Source: an uncultured Bacillus sp. (GTDB taxonomy: Bacteria; Bacillota; Bacilli; Bacillales_B; DSM-18226). Taken from it: DNA of 51,275 bases. Shown here piece after piece: positions 36,985 through 45,630 of the stretch. The notes under the pieces were generated by a model, which was not told the DNA's origin, did not search any database, and saw only the letters and a list, made by a program, of their open reading frames with translations. The stretch lies in assembly GCF_946478885.1 (NCBI RefSeq), contig NZ_CAMLDX010000010.1, positions 1 through 51,275 on the forward strand. The letters are read 5' to 3'. Both the position numbers and the translations under genes were made by a program. Within the stretch, counting starts at the first letter, position 1; the number at the start of each line of letters is the position of its first letter.

Positions 36985-37022
36985 AACATCAAAGCTGCTC
37001 TCAAAGGAGCAGCTTTGATGTT
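36985..37022. terminator. Bidirectional terminator between DUF6501-like gene and yidC
   Basis: AACATCAAAGCTGCTC (36985-37000) pairs perfectly with GAGCAGCTTTGATGTT (37007-37022). A T-rich tract (AATTTTTTTG) follows on the plus strand, and the minus side is A/T-rich. Confidence 0.88.
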
Positions 37023-37803
37023 AATTTTTTTGTAAGTTGGGCTTTGAAGCTGTGTTTTTAGACGGATATAACTTACGACCTAAATAGGTTTGAAATATCA
37101 GGAAAGTTCCACCGACTACCCAGTAGAGAGGCAGTGCTGCAGGTGCATTGAGCGAAAACATGACAATCATAATAGGGGAAAGAAGACCCATGTATTTCAT
37201 TTGCTGTTTTTGCTGTTCTGGCATCGTATGCATGGAAACCTGAAATTGAAAATAATAAACGATTCCAGCAAGTGCTGTAATCCATATATCTGATTCTCCA
37301 AGACTGAACCAAAGGAAGGAATGGCTAGCGATTTCCGCTGAATCGCGAATCGCATGATAAAAGGCAAGTAAAATCGGCATTTGAATAATTAAAGGCAAGC
37401 ATCCCATATTCATAGGGTTAACACCATGTTTTGAATAAAGGCCCATCATTTCCATTTGCAATTTTTGTTGCTCTTTTTTGTCTTTCTCCGCTTTTATTTT
37501 CTTCTGTAGTTCATCCATATCCGGTTTTAGAAGATCCATTTTTTCCTTCATCTCTGCCTGACTTTTATATTGCTTCAGCATAAGCGGCAGCAGTATAAGA
37601 CGGACAAGCAATGTGACGAAAATGATGCCTAACCCATAATTATTATTGAAAAGATGAGATGTCCAAATCAGAAGAGAAGTAAAGGGCTCTACGAAATAAG
37701 TATCGAAAAATCCCCCGCTTTTCCCACCATCGGCTGAACAGGCCGATAAGAGGATGGTCATTAAGAATAAAAAGGCTGTTAAAAAGAATTTTTTATTAAT
37801 CAT
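37021..37803 (-). CDS. yidC: Membrane protein insertase YidC (second paralogue type)
   Basis: A 260-residue YidC/Oxa1 insertase. The N-terminus has a lipoprotein signal with lipobox LLSAC (Cys22). Five helices follow: about 40-62, 62-82, 128-150, 170-190 and 210-235. The hydrophilic-groove Arg lies in LLVRLILLPLM (near 66-76), and MGCLPLIIQMPILLAFYHAI and APAALPLYWVVGG are conserved. The preceding 95-codon ORF and the anti-Shine-Dalgarno stem resemble the B. subtilis mifM-yidC2 (yqjG) unit, so this is probably the inducible backup insertase. The SD GGAGG lies about 11 nt from the ATG, inside the predicted stem. Confidence 0.92.
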   Translation of the reverse strand: MINKKFFLTAFLFLMTILLSACSADGGKSGGFFDTYFVEPFTSLLIWTSHLFNNNYGLGIIFVTLLVRLILLPLMLKQYKSQAEMKEKMDLLKPDMDELQKKIKAEKDKKEQQKLQMEMMGLYSKHGVNPMNMGCLPLIIQMPILLAFYHAIRDSAEIASHSFLWFSLGESDIWITALAGIVYYFQFQVSMHTMPEQQKQQMKYMGLLSPIMIVMFSLNAPAALPLYWVVGGTFLIFQTYLGRKLYPSKNTASKPNLQKN

Positions 37804-37809
37804 CTGTTA

Positions 37810-37859
37810 TATTTCCTCCAAAATGCTCAAAAATTAGGTTTAAGTGAAGTGAGGAAATA
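37810..37859 (-). promoter_or_regulatory. Stem-loop sequestering the yidC Shine-Dalgarno
   Basis: On the minus strand TATTTCCTC (37859-37851), inside the last codons of the upstream ORF, is the perfect 9-nt complement of GAGGAAATA (37818-37810), which includes the yidC SD. A 32-nt loop holds the ORF stop codon. A ribosome stalled near the end of the upstream ORF would prevent this stem from forming. Confidence 0.75.
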
Positions 37860-38127
37860 GATGTACCGGGTCATCTCCGGGATTTTCTTTTCTTCTAATA
37901 AATTTAACAATCCATAATAAATGTGGACAAATATTCACTCTTTTCTTCATTTGAATGGATAAATTTTTAGCCTTTATATGGCATTCGGATGATGTTTGTA
38001 AAGTATCAAATAACAAATACTCAAACTTCCAAATCCAGAGCAACCTCAGGGAAAGACTAATCATAAGCGGGATATACAAAGAATAATCAGGTTGAATATT
38101 TGCAGCATCTAGGATAAATTCTACCAA
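37840..38127 (-). CDS. mifM: MifM-like arrest peptide / YidC-activity sensor
   Basis: A 95-residue protein directly upstream of yidC. The N-terminus is acidic (MVEFILDAANIQPD), followed by one hydrophobic segment (about 15-35) and a Lys/Arg-rich tail, predicting N-out/C-in topology. The C-terminus HLLWIVKFIRRK is followed by ENPGDDP. B. subtilis MifM is also 95 residues with one such helix, needs Trp-Ile and nearby residues plus acidic residues for stalling, and controls yidC2 translation (established). The TTG start has GAGGTG 7 nt upstream. Codons for Leu-Phe-Pro near the end form the anti-SD. Homology to MifM is inferred from position, length, topology and RNA architecture, not alignment. 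Confidence 0.75.
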   Translation of the reverse strand: MVEFILDAANIQPDYSLYIPLMISLSLRLLWIWKFEYLLFDTLQTSSECHIKAKNLSIQMKKRVNICPHLLWIVKFIRRKENPGDDPVHLFPHFT

Positions 38128-38285
38128 TGATTTTCACCTCAAAAAACTGATGCGAAGCAATTTAGTAATTCTTTTCATTGTATGTAAACATACAATTGAT
38201 GAAAGTATATATGAAATAGAAGGAATAAGCAATTAATTAAATAAAACAACTATGGTTCATTTTACCAAGCAGTCGGTCTGCAAAT

Positions 38286-38313
38286 TAGACAAGCAGCAAA
38301 ATAAAGCTATAAT
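38286..38313 (+). promoter_or_regulatory. Candidate promoter of pncB-nadE
   Basis: TAGACA (38286-38291) and a perfect TATAAT (38308-38313) are separated by 16 nt. Transcription would start near 38320, right at a hairpin. Confidence 0.55.
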
Positions 38314-38319
38314 AATAAC

Positions 38320-38358
38320 CAAGAGCAACGCCTATAGGCGCTGTCTTAGGCTCTTTTT
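38320..38358 (+). terminator. Leader hairpin / possible attenuator before pncB
   Basis: AAGAGC pairs with GCTCTT, enclosing the palindrome CGCCTATAGGCG, followed by TTTTTT. No plus-strand gene ends nearby, and it lies just after the candidate pncB promoter. It may therefore attenuate pncB-nadE transcription rather than end another gene. Confidence 0.45.
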
Positions 38359-38401
38359 TACATAAAAGTGCAGCATAAAAGCCTTTCAGGGAGGTTTGAC
38401 A

Positions 38402-39883
38402 ATGGAAAAATATGTGGATGATAGTTTAACACTTCACACAGATCTTTATCAGCTAAATATGATGGAAACGTATTGGGAAGACGGGATTCATGATCGTAAA
38501 GCGGTTTTTGAGGTGTATTTTCGAAAAATGCCGTTTGGAAATGGATTTGCCGTGTTTGCAGGCTTAGAAAAGGTGATTGATTATTTAAAAAATTTAAAAT
38601 TTACAGATCAGGACTTAGCTTATTTACATAATGACTTAGGTTATCAGGATGATTTTATTCAATATTTAAAAACAATACGTTTTACCGGGTCACTGCGTTC
38701 AGTGGAAGAGGGTGAGATTGTCTTTGGAAATGAACCCTTACTGAGGATCGAATCTACATTAGCTGAAGCACAATTAGTTGAAACGGCAATCCTAAATATT
38801 GTTAATTACCAAACACTGATAGCAACGAAAGCAGCAAGAATTAAGTATATTATCGGGAATGAAACGGCAATGGAATTCGGCAGTAGAAGAGCGCAGGAAA
38901 TGGATGCTGCAATATGGGGAACAAGAGCTGCGTATATTGGCGGGTTCAGCGCTACTTCAAATGTCAGAGCAGGTAAACTATTTGGAATTCCGGTGTCCGG
39001 GACCCATGCACATTCGCTTATTCAAGCATATCGCGACGAGTATACTGCCTTTCATAAATATGCCCGTCGCCACAAGGATTGTGTCTTTTTAGTCGATACA
39101 TATGATACCCTTCGTTCAGGAGTGCCGAATGCGATTCGAGTGGCAAGAGAATTAGGAGATTCGATTAATTTTATCGGTATACGGCTTGACAGCGGCGACC
39201 TCGCCTATTTATCAAAAGAGGCTCGGATAATGCTTGATGAAGCAGGATTTCCTCATGCCAAAATTGTTGCATCAAATGACCTTGATGAAGAGACCATTTT
39301 AAATTTAAAGTCTCAAGGGGCCAAAATTGATACATGGGGAATCGGGACAAAGCTTATTACCGGATACGATCAGCCGGCATTGGGGGCAGTTTACAAACTG
39401 GTCTCTATTGAAGATGAGCAAGGAAACATGATAGACACGATTAAAATCAGCGGCAATCCTGAAAAGGTTTCAACTCCGGGTTTAAAGAACGTCTACCGAA
39501 TCATTAATCCGGCAAATCAGAAAATGGAGGGTGATTATATCACACTTCATGATGAGAATCCGAATGAAGAAGAACAACTGCATATGTTTCATCCGGTTCA
39601 TACTTATATTAGTAAAACGGTAACGAATTTTGAAGCAAAGGAACTTCATCGGGACATCTTTACTAATGGTAAATTAGTATATCATTTACCGTCACTCCCG
39701 GATATTCAATCCTTCTGCCGGAAAAATCTCAATTATTTGTGGGATGAGTATAAGCGATCATTAAATCCGGCTGAATATCCAGTGGATTTAAGTCCGAAAT
39801 GTTGGGAAAATAAACGGAGAAACATTGAATTGGTACAGCAACAGGTTAAACAGCAATTAAAAACAATCAATGTCAAATTTTAA
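38402..39883 (+). CDS. pncB: Nicotinate phosphoribosyltransferase
   Basis: Converts nicotinate and PRPP to nicotinate mononucleotide in NAD salvage; 493 residues, the long bacterial form. It begins SLTLHTDLYQLNMMETYW. Active-site segments include EFGSRRAQEMDAA, GTHAHSLIQAY with the autophosphorylated His environment, RLDSGDLAYLSKEAR, SNDLDEETI and DTWGIGTKLITGYDQPALG. The start ATG at 38402 has AGGGAGG 7 nt upstream; an in-frame TTG at 38396 would be too close. nadE follows 18 bp later, a salvage-to-NAD operon. Confidence 0.95.
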   Translation: MEKYVDDSLTLHTDLYQLNMMETYWEDGIHDRKAVFEVYFRKMPFGNGFAVFAGLEKVIDYLKNLKFTDQDLAYLHNDLGYQDDFIQYLKTIRFTGSLRSVEEGEIVFGNEPLLRIESTLAEAQLVETAILNIVNYQTLIATKAARIKYIIGNETAMEFGSRRAQEMDAAIWGTRAAYIGGFSATSNVRAGKLFGIPVSGTHAHSLIQAYRDEYTAFHKYARRHKDCVFLVDTYDTLRSGVPNAIRVARELGDSINFIGIRLDSGDLAYLSKEARIMLDEAGFPHAKIVASNDLDEETILNLKSQGAKIDTWGIGTKLITGYDQPALGAVYKLVSIEDEQGNMIDTIKISGNPEKVSTPGLKNVYRIINPANQKMEGDYITLHDENPNEEEQLHMFHPVHTYISKTVTNFEAKELHRDIFTNGKLVYHLPSLPDIQSFCRKNLNYLWDEYKRSLNPAEYPVDLSPKCWENKRRNIELVQQQVKQQLKTINVKF

Positions 39884-39901
39884 AAAGAAGGAAGGATCTA
39901 T

Positions 39902-40723
39902 GTGAAGCTGCAAGAGAAAATTATGAAGGATTTACATATCCAGCCTATCATAAATGCGAAAGAAGAAGTTAGAAAGCGAATCAATTTTTTAAAGGAATAT
40001 TTATTAATGACAAAGGGTGCCGGCTATGTATTGGGAATCAGCGGCGGTCAGGATTCATCACTCGCAGGCAGGTTGGCTCAATTATCGGTAGAAGAGCTGA
40101 GGGCTGAAGGGTATGAAGCTAAATTTGTTGCTGTCAGGCTGCCATACGGAATTCAAACGGATGAAGCAGATGCCCAAATAGCGTTATCGTTTATTCGAGC
40201 TGATTATGAATATACATTTAATATCGCTAAAGCTGTTGATTCTGTAAAAGAAGAATACGATAAACAGATGAAGGATGCTCCTTTAAGGGATTACCATAAA
40301 GGGAATGTTAAGGCAAGGATGAGGATGATAGCCCAGTATGCAATTGGAGGGCAGGACAATCTTCTTGTGATAGGAACAGACCATGCTGCAGAAGCAGTCT
40401 CGGGTTTTTATACTAAATATGGAGATGGGGGAGCCGATATTCTCCCGTTATCAGGTCTTACAAAACGTCAGGGAAAACAATTATTGCAGGAATTGGGCGC
40501 TGACGAAAGCCTTTATTTAAAGATTCCTACAGCTGATTTATTGGATCAGAAGCCGGGACAAGCGGATGAAACGGAGCTAGGAATTTCTTATGAAGAACTA
40601 GATGATTATTTAGAGGGTAAAAGGGTATCTCCGGAAATCGCAGAGAAAATCGAACGGAGATATGCCACAACAGAGCATAAACGTCAAATGCCGGCCACAA
40701 TGTTTGACGAGTGGTGGAAGTAA
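39902..40723 (+). CDS. nadE: NH3-dependent NAD+ synthetase
   Basis: Amidates deamido-NAD to NAD using ammonia and ATP. It is 273 residues without a glutaminase domain, so it is the ammonia-dependent short form. The PP-loop is [14 protein letters not shown] (near 44-57). [33 protein letters not shown] and [15 protein letters not shown] are conserved, as is [15 protein letters not shown] at the C-terminus. The GTG start has AAGGAAGGA upstream. It forms an operon with pncB and ends at a bidirectional terminator shared with pflA. Confidence 0.96.
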   Translation: MKLQEKIMKDLHIQPIINAKEEVRKRINFLKEYLLMTKGAGYVLGISGGQDSSLAGRLAQLSVEELRAEGYEAKFVAVRLPYGIQTDEADAQIALSFIRADYEYTFNIAKAVDSVKEEYDKQMKDAPLRDYHKGNVKARMRMIAQYAIGGQDNLLVIGTDHAAEAVSGFYTKYGDGGADILPLSGLTKRQGKQLLQELGADESLYLKIPTADLLDQKPGQADETELGISYEELDDYLEGKRVSPEIAEKIERRYATTEHKRQMPATMFDEWWK

Positions 40724-40737
40724 GATTATACATGCAG

Positions 40738-40774
40738 AAAAAAGCGTGCTGTCAGATTTTGACTGCACGCTTTT
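40738..40774. terminator. Bidirectional terminator between nadE and pflA
   Basis: AAAAAAGCGTGC pairs with GCACGCTTTT, with T/A tracts on both sides. The pflA stop codon lies inside the hairpin. Confidence 0.88.
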
Positions 40775-41519
40775 CATCTTCCATAAAAGTAACGCTTTTG
40801 GTTAAAATTTTATATGCTTCCGCCACCTGTTCATCACTAGGAGGTTCAATACCTTGAAGAGGATATTCATGTCCAAGTGCTTCCCATTTGTATACTCCAA
40901 GTTTATGGTAAGGCAGTATTTCAACCTTTTTGATATTTCTTAAAGTTCCGATAAAGTCTCCGAGCTGATGTAAATCTGCAGGATCATCTGTCACGGTAGG
41001 GACAAGGACATGACGAATCCAAACAGGGAGTTGAATATTTGATAGGTATCGGGCAAATTCCAAAATATGGTCATTGGCCATACCTGTTAAGCGGATATGT
41101 TTTTGCCGATTAAAGTGTTTTAAATCAAGTAAGATTAAGTCAGTATATTTCAATACTTCCTTTAATTGCTCCTGGAATAAGGGTGCTGTAGAAAAACAGC
41201 CACCGGAGGAATCAATGGTTGTATGAATTCCAGCTTTCTTACATTCTTTGAAAAGCTCCAGTAAAAAGGGCAGTTGTAATAGAGGCTCTCCACCGCTTAC
41301 AGTAATGCCGCCGCCAGACGCTTCAATAAAAGGGAGGTAAGTAAGTAAGTCCTGCATAATTTCATCGACAGACATTGATTTTCCTTTACCAAGCTCCCAA
41401 GTATCCGCATTGTGGCAAAATTGGCAGCGAAGAAGACATCCTTGTGTGAAAATGACAAATCGTATGCCGGGTCCATCAACAGTACCAAAGGTTTCGATGG
41501 AATGTATATTACCATTCAT
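40752..41519 (-). CDS. pflA: Pyruvate formate-lyase-activating enzyme
   Basis: A radical-SAM enzyme that installs the glycyl radical in PflB anaerobically. It is 255 residues. The [4Fe-4S] motif CLLRCQFCHN follows the N-terminal ETFGTVDGPGIRFVIFTQG. ISGGEPLLQ-type (VSGGEPLLQLPFL) and TIDSSGG segments bind SAM. LDLKHFN and RHVLVPTVTDD are typical. The ATG has GGGAG upstream. It follows pflB in the same direction, about 106 bp away with a hairpin between, which suggests lower expression than pflB. Confidence 0.95.
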   Translation of the reverse strand: MNGNIHSIETFGTVDGPGIRFVIFTQGCLLRCQFCHNADTWELGKGKSMSVDEIMQDLLTYLPFIEASGGGITVSGGEPLLQLPFLLELFKECKKAGIHTTIDSSGGCFSTAPLFQEQLKEVLKYTDLILLDLKHFNRQKHIRLTGMANDHILEFARYLSNIQLPVWIRHVLVPTVTDDPADLHQLGDFIGTLRNIKKVEILPYHKLGVYKWEALGHEYPLQGIEPPSDEQVAEAYKILTKSVTFMEDEKRAVKI

Positions 41520-41582
41520 AATGAATATATCTCCCTTCCAAATTGAATCGTCGTCATAGGCAAAACGGCGATATTTTTAAAG

Positions 41583-41613
41583 AAGGAAAAGCAGCTTTAG
41601 CTGCTGCCTTCCC
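41583..41613 (-). terminator. Hairpin between pflB and pflA
   Basis: On the minus strand GGAAGGCAGCAGC pairs with GCTGCTTTTCC around TAAA and is followed by TTCTTTAAAAA. The T-tract is imperfect, so partial termination that reduces pflA relative to pflB is likely. Confidence 0.7.
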
Positions 41614-41625
41614 CAGTACTTCATA

Positions 41626-43854
41626 TTACATGCTTTCGTGGAATGTACGGTTAATAACATCAAGTTGTTGTTCTTTTGTTAATTTAATGAAATTGACCGC
41701 ATAACCGGAAACGCGAATTGTTAATTGTGGATAGTTTTCCGGATGTTCCATTGCATCTAATAATGTGTCACGATTGAATACGTTAATATTTAAGTGATGA
41801 CCTTTTTTCGTAGCGTATCCGTCAAGGATAGAGACTAAATTATGATTACGTGCATCTTCATCTTTACCAAGTGCCTTCGGAACAATGGAGAAGGTATTGG
41901 AAATTCCGTCCATTGAAGATTCATAAGGCAGTTTAGATACGGATGATAGAGAGGCAAGAGCACCTTTTGTATCACGACCGTGCATTGGGTTTGCACCAGG
42001 TGCAAATGGTACTCCAGCTACGCGTCCATCAGGTGTTGCGCCAGTTTTCTTACCATACACGACATTAGACGTAATGGTTAAAATAGATTGTGTTGGAACT
42101 GCATCACGATATGTTTTATGCTTTCTAATCTTGTTCATGATTTCTTTTACCAACATGACAGCGATAGAGTCTACCCGTTCATCATTATTACCATATTTAG
42201 GGAAGTCTCCTTCGATTTCATAGTTAACAACTAGGCCGTTTTCGTCACGAATTGTTTTTACCTTTGCATATTTAATAGCGCTGAGTGAGTCAGCAGCAAC
42301 AGAAAGACCAGCAATTCCGCAAGCCATTGTACGAAGGATCTCGCGATCATGAAGGGCCATTTCAAGTCTTTCGTAGTAATACTTATCATGCATATAATGG
42401 ATGACATTGAGTGTATTGACGTATAATTCGCATAACCAATCCATCATGACATCAAATTTTTTCATTACTTCATCATAATCCAAGTACTCTGAAGTAATTG
42501 GTTGATAAGCAGGTCCAATTTGCTCTTTGTATCTTTCATCTACACCGCCGTTAATAGCGTATAATAAAGCTTTAGCAAGGTTTACGCGAGCACCGAAGAA
42601 CTGCATTTGTTTACCGATTCTCATAGCTGATACGCAGCAGGCAATACCATAGTCATCGCCATAGATTTCTCTCATCATATCGTCATTTTCATATTGGATG
42701 GCACTGGATTTAATAGACATTTTAGCGCAATAAACTTTAAATTTCTCTGGAAGTTTTTTCGACCAAAGTACAGTTAAATTTGGTTCCGGTGCCGATCCAA
42801 GGTTATCTAAGGTGTGTAAGAAACGGAAAGAGTTCTTTGTCACTAAAGGACGTCCGTCAAGCGCCACACCGCCGATTGATTCTGTTACCCAAGTAGGATC
42901 GCCGCTGTAAAGCTCATTATATTCAGGTGTTCTGGCGAATTTAACAAGACGAAGCTTCATAATGAAGTGATCGACTAATTCCTGCGCTTCTTCTTCAGTT
43001 AATGTTCCGTTTCTTAAATCTCTTTCAATATAAATGTCCAAGAAAGTGGAGGTACGACCAAGGCTCATGGCAGCTCCGTTTTGTTCCTTAATAGCAGCTA
43101 AATAGCCAAAGTATAACCATTGAATGGCTTCCTTCGCATTGCTTGCTGGCTGAGAAATATCAAAGCCATAAGATGCAGCCAGTTGTTTTAATTCTTTTAA
43201 TGCACGGTATTGTTCGCTGTATTCCTCACGGTCGCGGATCACATCGTCAGTCATTGTGCGAGAACCAATATAGTTAAACTCTCTTTGCTTTTCTTTCATT
43301 AAGAAATCTACACCGTAAAGGGCAATACGGCGGTAGTCTCCAATAATACGTCCACGTCCGTATGCATCAGGAAGGCCAGTAATAACCCCAGCATGACGGG
43401 CAGCTCTCATTTCTGGTGTATAGGCATCAAAAACACCTTGATTGTGTGTTTTACGATATTTTGTAAAGATATGTTCAATTTCCTCGTCTAATTTATACCC
43501 ATTTGTTTCTAATGCGCTTTTCGCCATACGGACACCGCCGAAAGGCATTAAAGCACGCTTGAATGGCTCGTCAGTTTGAAATCCAACAATTTTTTCAAGC
43601 TCTTTATCTAAAAATCCTGGACCATGTGAAGTGATTGTAGATACATTTTTAGTATCAGCATCCAGTACGCCGCCTGCTTCACGCTCTTTTTCAGATAATT
43701 CCATGACTTGCTTCCAAAGTTTTTTCGTTGAATCTGTTGGACCTTCTAAAAAGCTTTCATCACCAGTATATGGAGTAAAGTTTTTTAAAATGAAATCACG
43801 AACGTTAACTTCTGTATCCCAAACGCCCGTTGTAAAACCTTTCCACTGTTCCAT
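41626..43854 (-). CDS. pflB: Formate acetyltransferase (pyruvate formate-lyase)
   Basis: Splits pyruvate with CoA into acetyl-CoA and formate during anaerobic growth. It is 742 residues, normal length. The adjacent catalytic cysteines lie in [13 protein letters not shown] (near 411-423). The glycyl-radical loop [13 protein letters not shown] is near the C-terminus (about 713-725). [18 protein letters not shown] and [16 protein letters not shown] are typical. It is an oxygen-sensitive radical enzyme, implying fermentative growth. A perfect Fnr-type palindrome lies about 73 bp upstream. The ATG follows GAGGTGA on the minus strand. Confidence 0.96.
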   Translation of the reverse strand: MEQWKGFTTGVWDTEVNVRDFILKNFTPYTGDESFLEGPTDSTKKLWKQVMELSEKEREAGGVLDADTKNVSTITSHGPGFLDKELEKIVGFQTDEPFKRALMPFGGVRMAKSALETNGYKLDEEIEHIFTKYRKTHNQGVFDAYTPEMRAARHAGVITGLPDAYGRGRIIGDYRRIALYGVDFLMKEKQREFNYIGSRTMTDDVIRDREEYSEQYRALKELKQLAASYGFDISQPASNAKEAIQWLYFGYLAAIKEQNGAAMSLGRTSTFLDIYIERDLRNGTLTEEEAQELVDHFIMKLRLVKFARTPEYNELYSGDPTWVTESIGGVALDGRPLVTKNSFRFLHTLDNLGSAPEPNLTVLWSKKLPEKFKVYCAKMSIKSSAIQYENDDMMREIYGDDYGIACCVSAMRIGKQMQFFGARVNLAKALLYAINGGVDERYKEQIGPAYQPITSEYLDYDEVMKKFDVMMDWLCELYVNTLNVIHYMHDKYYYERLEMALHDREILRTMACGIAGLSVAADSLSAIKYAKVKTIRDENGLVVNYEIEGDFPKYGNNDERVDSIAVMLVKEIMNKIRKHKTYRDAVPTQSILTITSNVVYGKKTGATPDGRVAGVPFAPGANPMHGRDTKGALASLSSVSKLPYESSMDGISNTFSIVPKALGKDEDARNHNLVSILDGYATKKGHHLNINVFNRDTLLDAMEHPENYPQLTIRVSGYAVNFIKLTKEQQLDVINRTFHESM

Positions 43855-43926
43855 TATTAGTCACCTCAATTATATTATCTTGAAACTGTTTAATTAATTT
43901 CTATGAGTCGAGTATAACAGAATAAA

Positions 43927-43942
43927 TGTGAATACAATCACA
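43927..43942. promoter_or_regulatory. Fnr-type anaerobic regulator site upstream of pflB
   Basis: TGTGA-ATACAA-TCACA is a perfect 5-6-5 palindrome matching the Bacillus Fnr/Crp-family consensus. A TATACT at 43916-43911 (minus strand) is a candidate -10, though the spacing is closer than the usual -41.5 position, so the exact start is uncertain. A TTGTGAATCGTT at 43958 resembles half a Rex site. Confidence 0.75.
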
Positions 43943-44339
43943 TTATATATGAACATTTTGTGAATCGTTAATAAATATTGATTTATCAATGTTTATTTGT
44001 GGTATTTTTCTGCGCATTTGTTTGAATTATCATATTTTTAAAAAACAATGTCTATATCTGTACTATAATTATCGAAACGAAAGTTATAACTGTTATATAA
44101 GAACATTTTCCTATATTCCTGTTGTTTTTATTGCTTTCGTTTTTCTAATATAATATTTAACGAATAGAGTAGTGCTATACGATCCTATTATTAGGAGCAT
44201 GCTTTCTTTTTTTCTGTAAAATGAATGGTTATTTTTTGACAATATAGTGGATAAGAGATAATCTTGCATATAAGGCATAAAAAGGAAATGAAATTTGAAG
44301 CCAGTCTACATAGAAATTGAAATTGAAAGGTGGGTTACA
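43943..44339. other. AT-rich divergent region between pflB and nrnB
   Basis: No gene is visible in roughly 400 bp. It holds a possible half Rex site (near 43958) and long A/T tracts. The nrnB promoter should lie near its right end but I could not assign it confidently. Confidence 0.4.
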
Positions 44340-45527
44340 ATGATTCATTTATTTACCCATAACGATTTGGATGGTCTTGGCTGTGGGATTTTGGCAAAGA
44401 TAGCATTCGGAGATAATGTTGAGGTTCATTATAATTCAGTAGCAAGAATTAATTCACAGGTTGAACGATACTTTGATACGATGAAGAGAGAGCAAGTAAA
44501 AGAGGATCTTTTATTTATTACAGATCTGACAGTTAATGAAGCAAATAGTAAGAAAATCGATAAATTTGTAAATGAAGGAGGAAAAGCAAGATTTATCGAT
44601 CATCATAAAACTGCGCTCCATTTGAATGAGTTTAACTGGGCTTCCGTAAATGTGCAATACGAGGACGGGAGACTGACATCTGCCACGTCGCTATTTTATG
44701 ATTATTTATTAGAAAATAATGATGTTGAACATTCTCAAGGTGTAGATGAATTTGTTGAATTAATTCGGCAATATGATACTTGGGAATGGGAGGCAAATCA
44801 GTTAATTAAAGCAAAACAGTTAAATGACTTATTTTCTTTAATTTCCATTGATGAGTTTGAAGAAAAAATGCTAGAGCGTTTAAATTCAAATGAGCCATTT
44901 GTCTTTAATGAATTCGAGAAGCAACTTTTAAAAATGGAAGAAGAAAAAATTAACCGTTACATCAGAAAGAAAAATCGGGAATTAGTGCAAACGTTTATCG
45001 GAGATCATTGTGTTGGAATTGTTCATGCTGAAATGTACCATTCTGAATTGGGAAATGAATTGGGAAAAGAAAACAGTCATTTAGATTATATTGCAATTTT
45101 AAATATGGGTAGTAAAAAAGTTAGTTTTCGTACGATTCATGATCATATTGATGTGTCGGCTGTTGCGGGGAAATTCGGCGGTGGCGGACATGCAAAGGCA
45201 TCTGGATGCTCAATGAATGAAACAGCTTTTAAACTGTTTGTAAATGAAGTATTCCCGCTCGAACCATCAAAATTAGACGCCCCGAAAAATCAGCATAATA
45301 TGAAGAACAATCCCGATGGAGCATTGTATGAAAATCAAAGTCGTGAAAAATGGTTCATTCGCAAATATCTCAATCAATGGGTCGTTGAACATGAAGGAAG
45401 AACACTGCCCATGAGTTTTTCTGATTTTTATGAAGCTGAACATTTTATTAAAAGACAGTATTCGGCTGCATTGTCTAGGGATGATCAGTTCCATGAATAT
45501 ATTAAAAATATGAAAAAGAAATCATGA
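44340..45527 (+). CDS. nrnB: DHH/DHHA1 phosphoesterase NrnB
   Basis: A nanoRNase/oligoribonuclease-type enzyme that degrades very short RNAs and related phosphodiesters. It is 395 residues. The DHH domain has THNDLDGLGCG (near 5-15), FITDLT and DHHKT (near 99-103). The DHHA1 domain carries FGGGGHAKASGC (near 279-290). A C-terminal extension with WFIRKYLNQWVVEHEGR resembles B. subtilis NrnB (YngD, 399 aa). The ATG at 44340 is chosen because AAAGGTGGG lies about 6 nt upstream; the frame is open back to 44295. It appears to be the last host-type gene before the accessory island. Confidence 0.88.
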   Translation: MIHLFTHNDLDGLGCGILAKIAFGDNVEVHYNSVARINSQVERYFDTMKREQVKEDLLFITDLTVNEANSKKIDKFVNEGGKARFIDHHKTALHLNEFNWASVNVQYEDGRLTSATSLFYDYLLENNDVEHSQGVDEFVELIRQYDTWEWEANQLIKAKQLNDLFSLISIDEFEEKMLERLNSNEPFVFNEFEKQLLKMEEEKINRYIRKKNRELVQTFIGDHCVGIVHAEMYHSELGNELGKENSHLDYIAILNMGSKKVSFRTIHDHIDVSAVAGKFGGGGHAKASGCSMNETAFKLFVNEVFPLEPSKLDAPKNQHNMKNNPDGALYENQSREKWFIRKYLNQWVVEHEGRTLPMSFSDFYEAEHFIKRQYSAALSRDDQFHEYIKNMKKKS

Positions 45528-45592
45528 TAAAAAGAAAAACGTGTCGACAGAATGGGATACTCCCATAAGGATGTTTTCGATTTTTTAGATTT

Positions 45593-45625
45593 GCCGTAGG
45601 ATTGTGAAGTCCTACGGCTTTTCTC
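45593..45625 (+). terminator. Terminator at the left edge of the island
   Basis: GCCGTAGGA (45593-45601) pairs perfectly with TCCTACGGC (45610-45618), followed by TTTTCTCTT. It can end plus-strand transcription from nrnB. Confidence 0.82.
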
Positions 45626-45630
45626 TTGTC

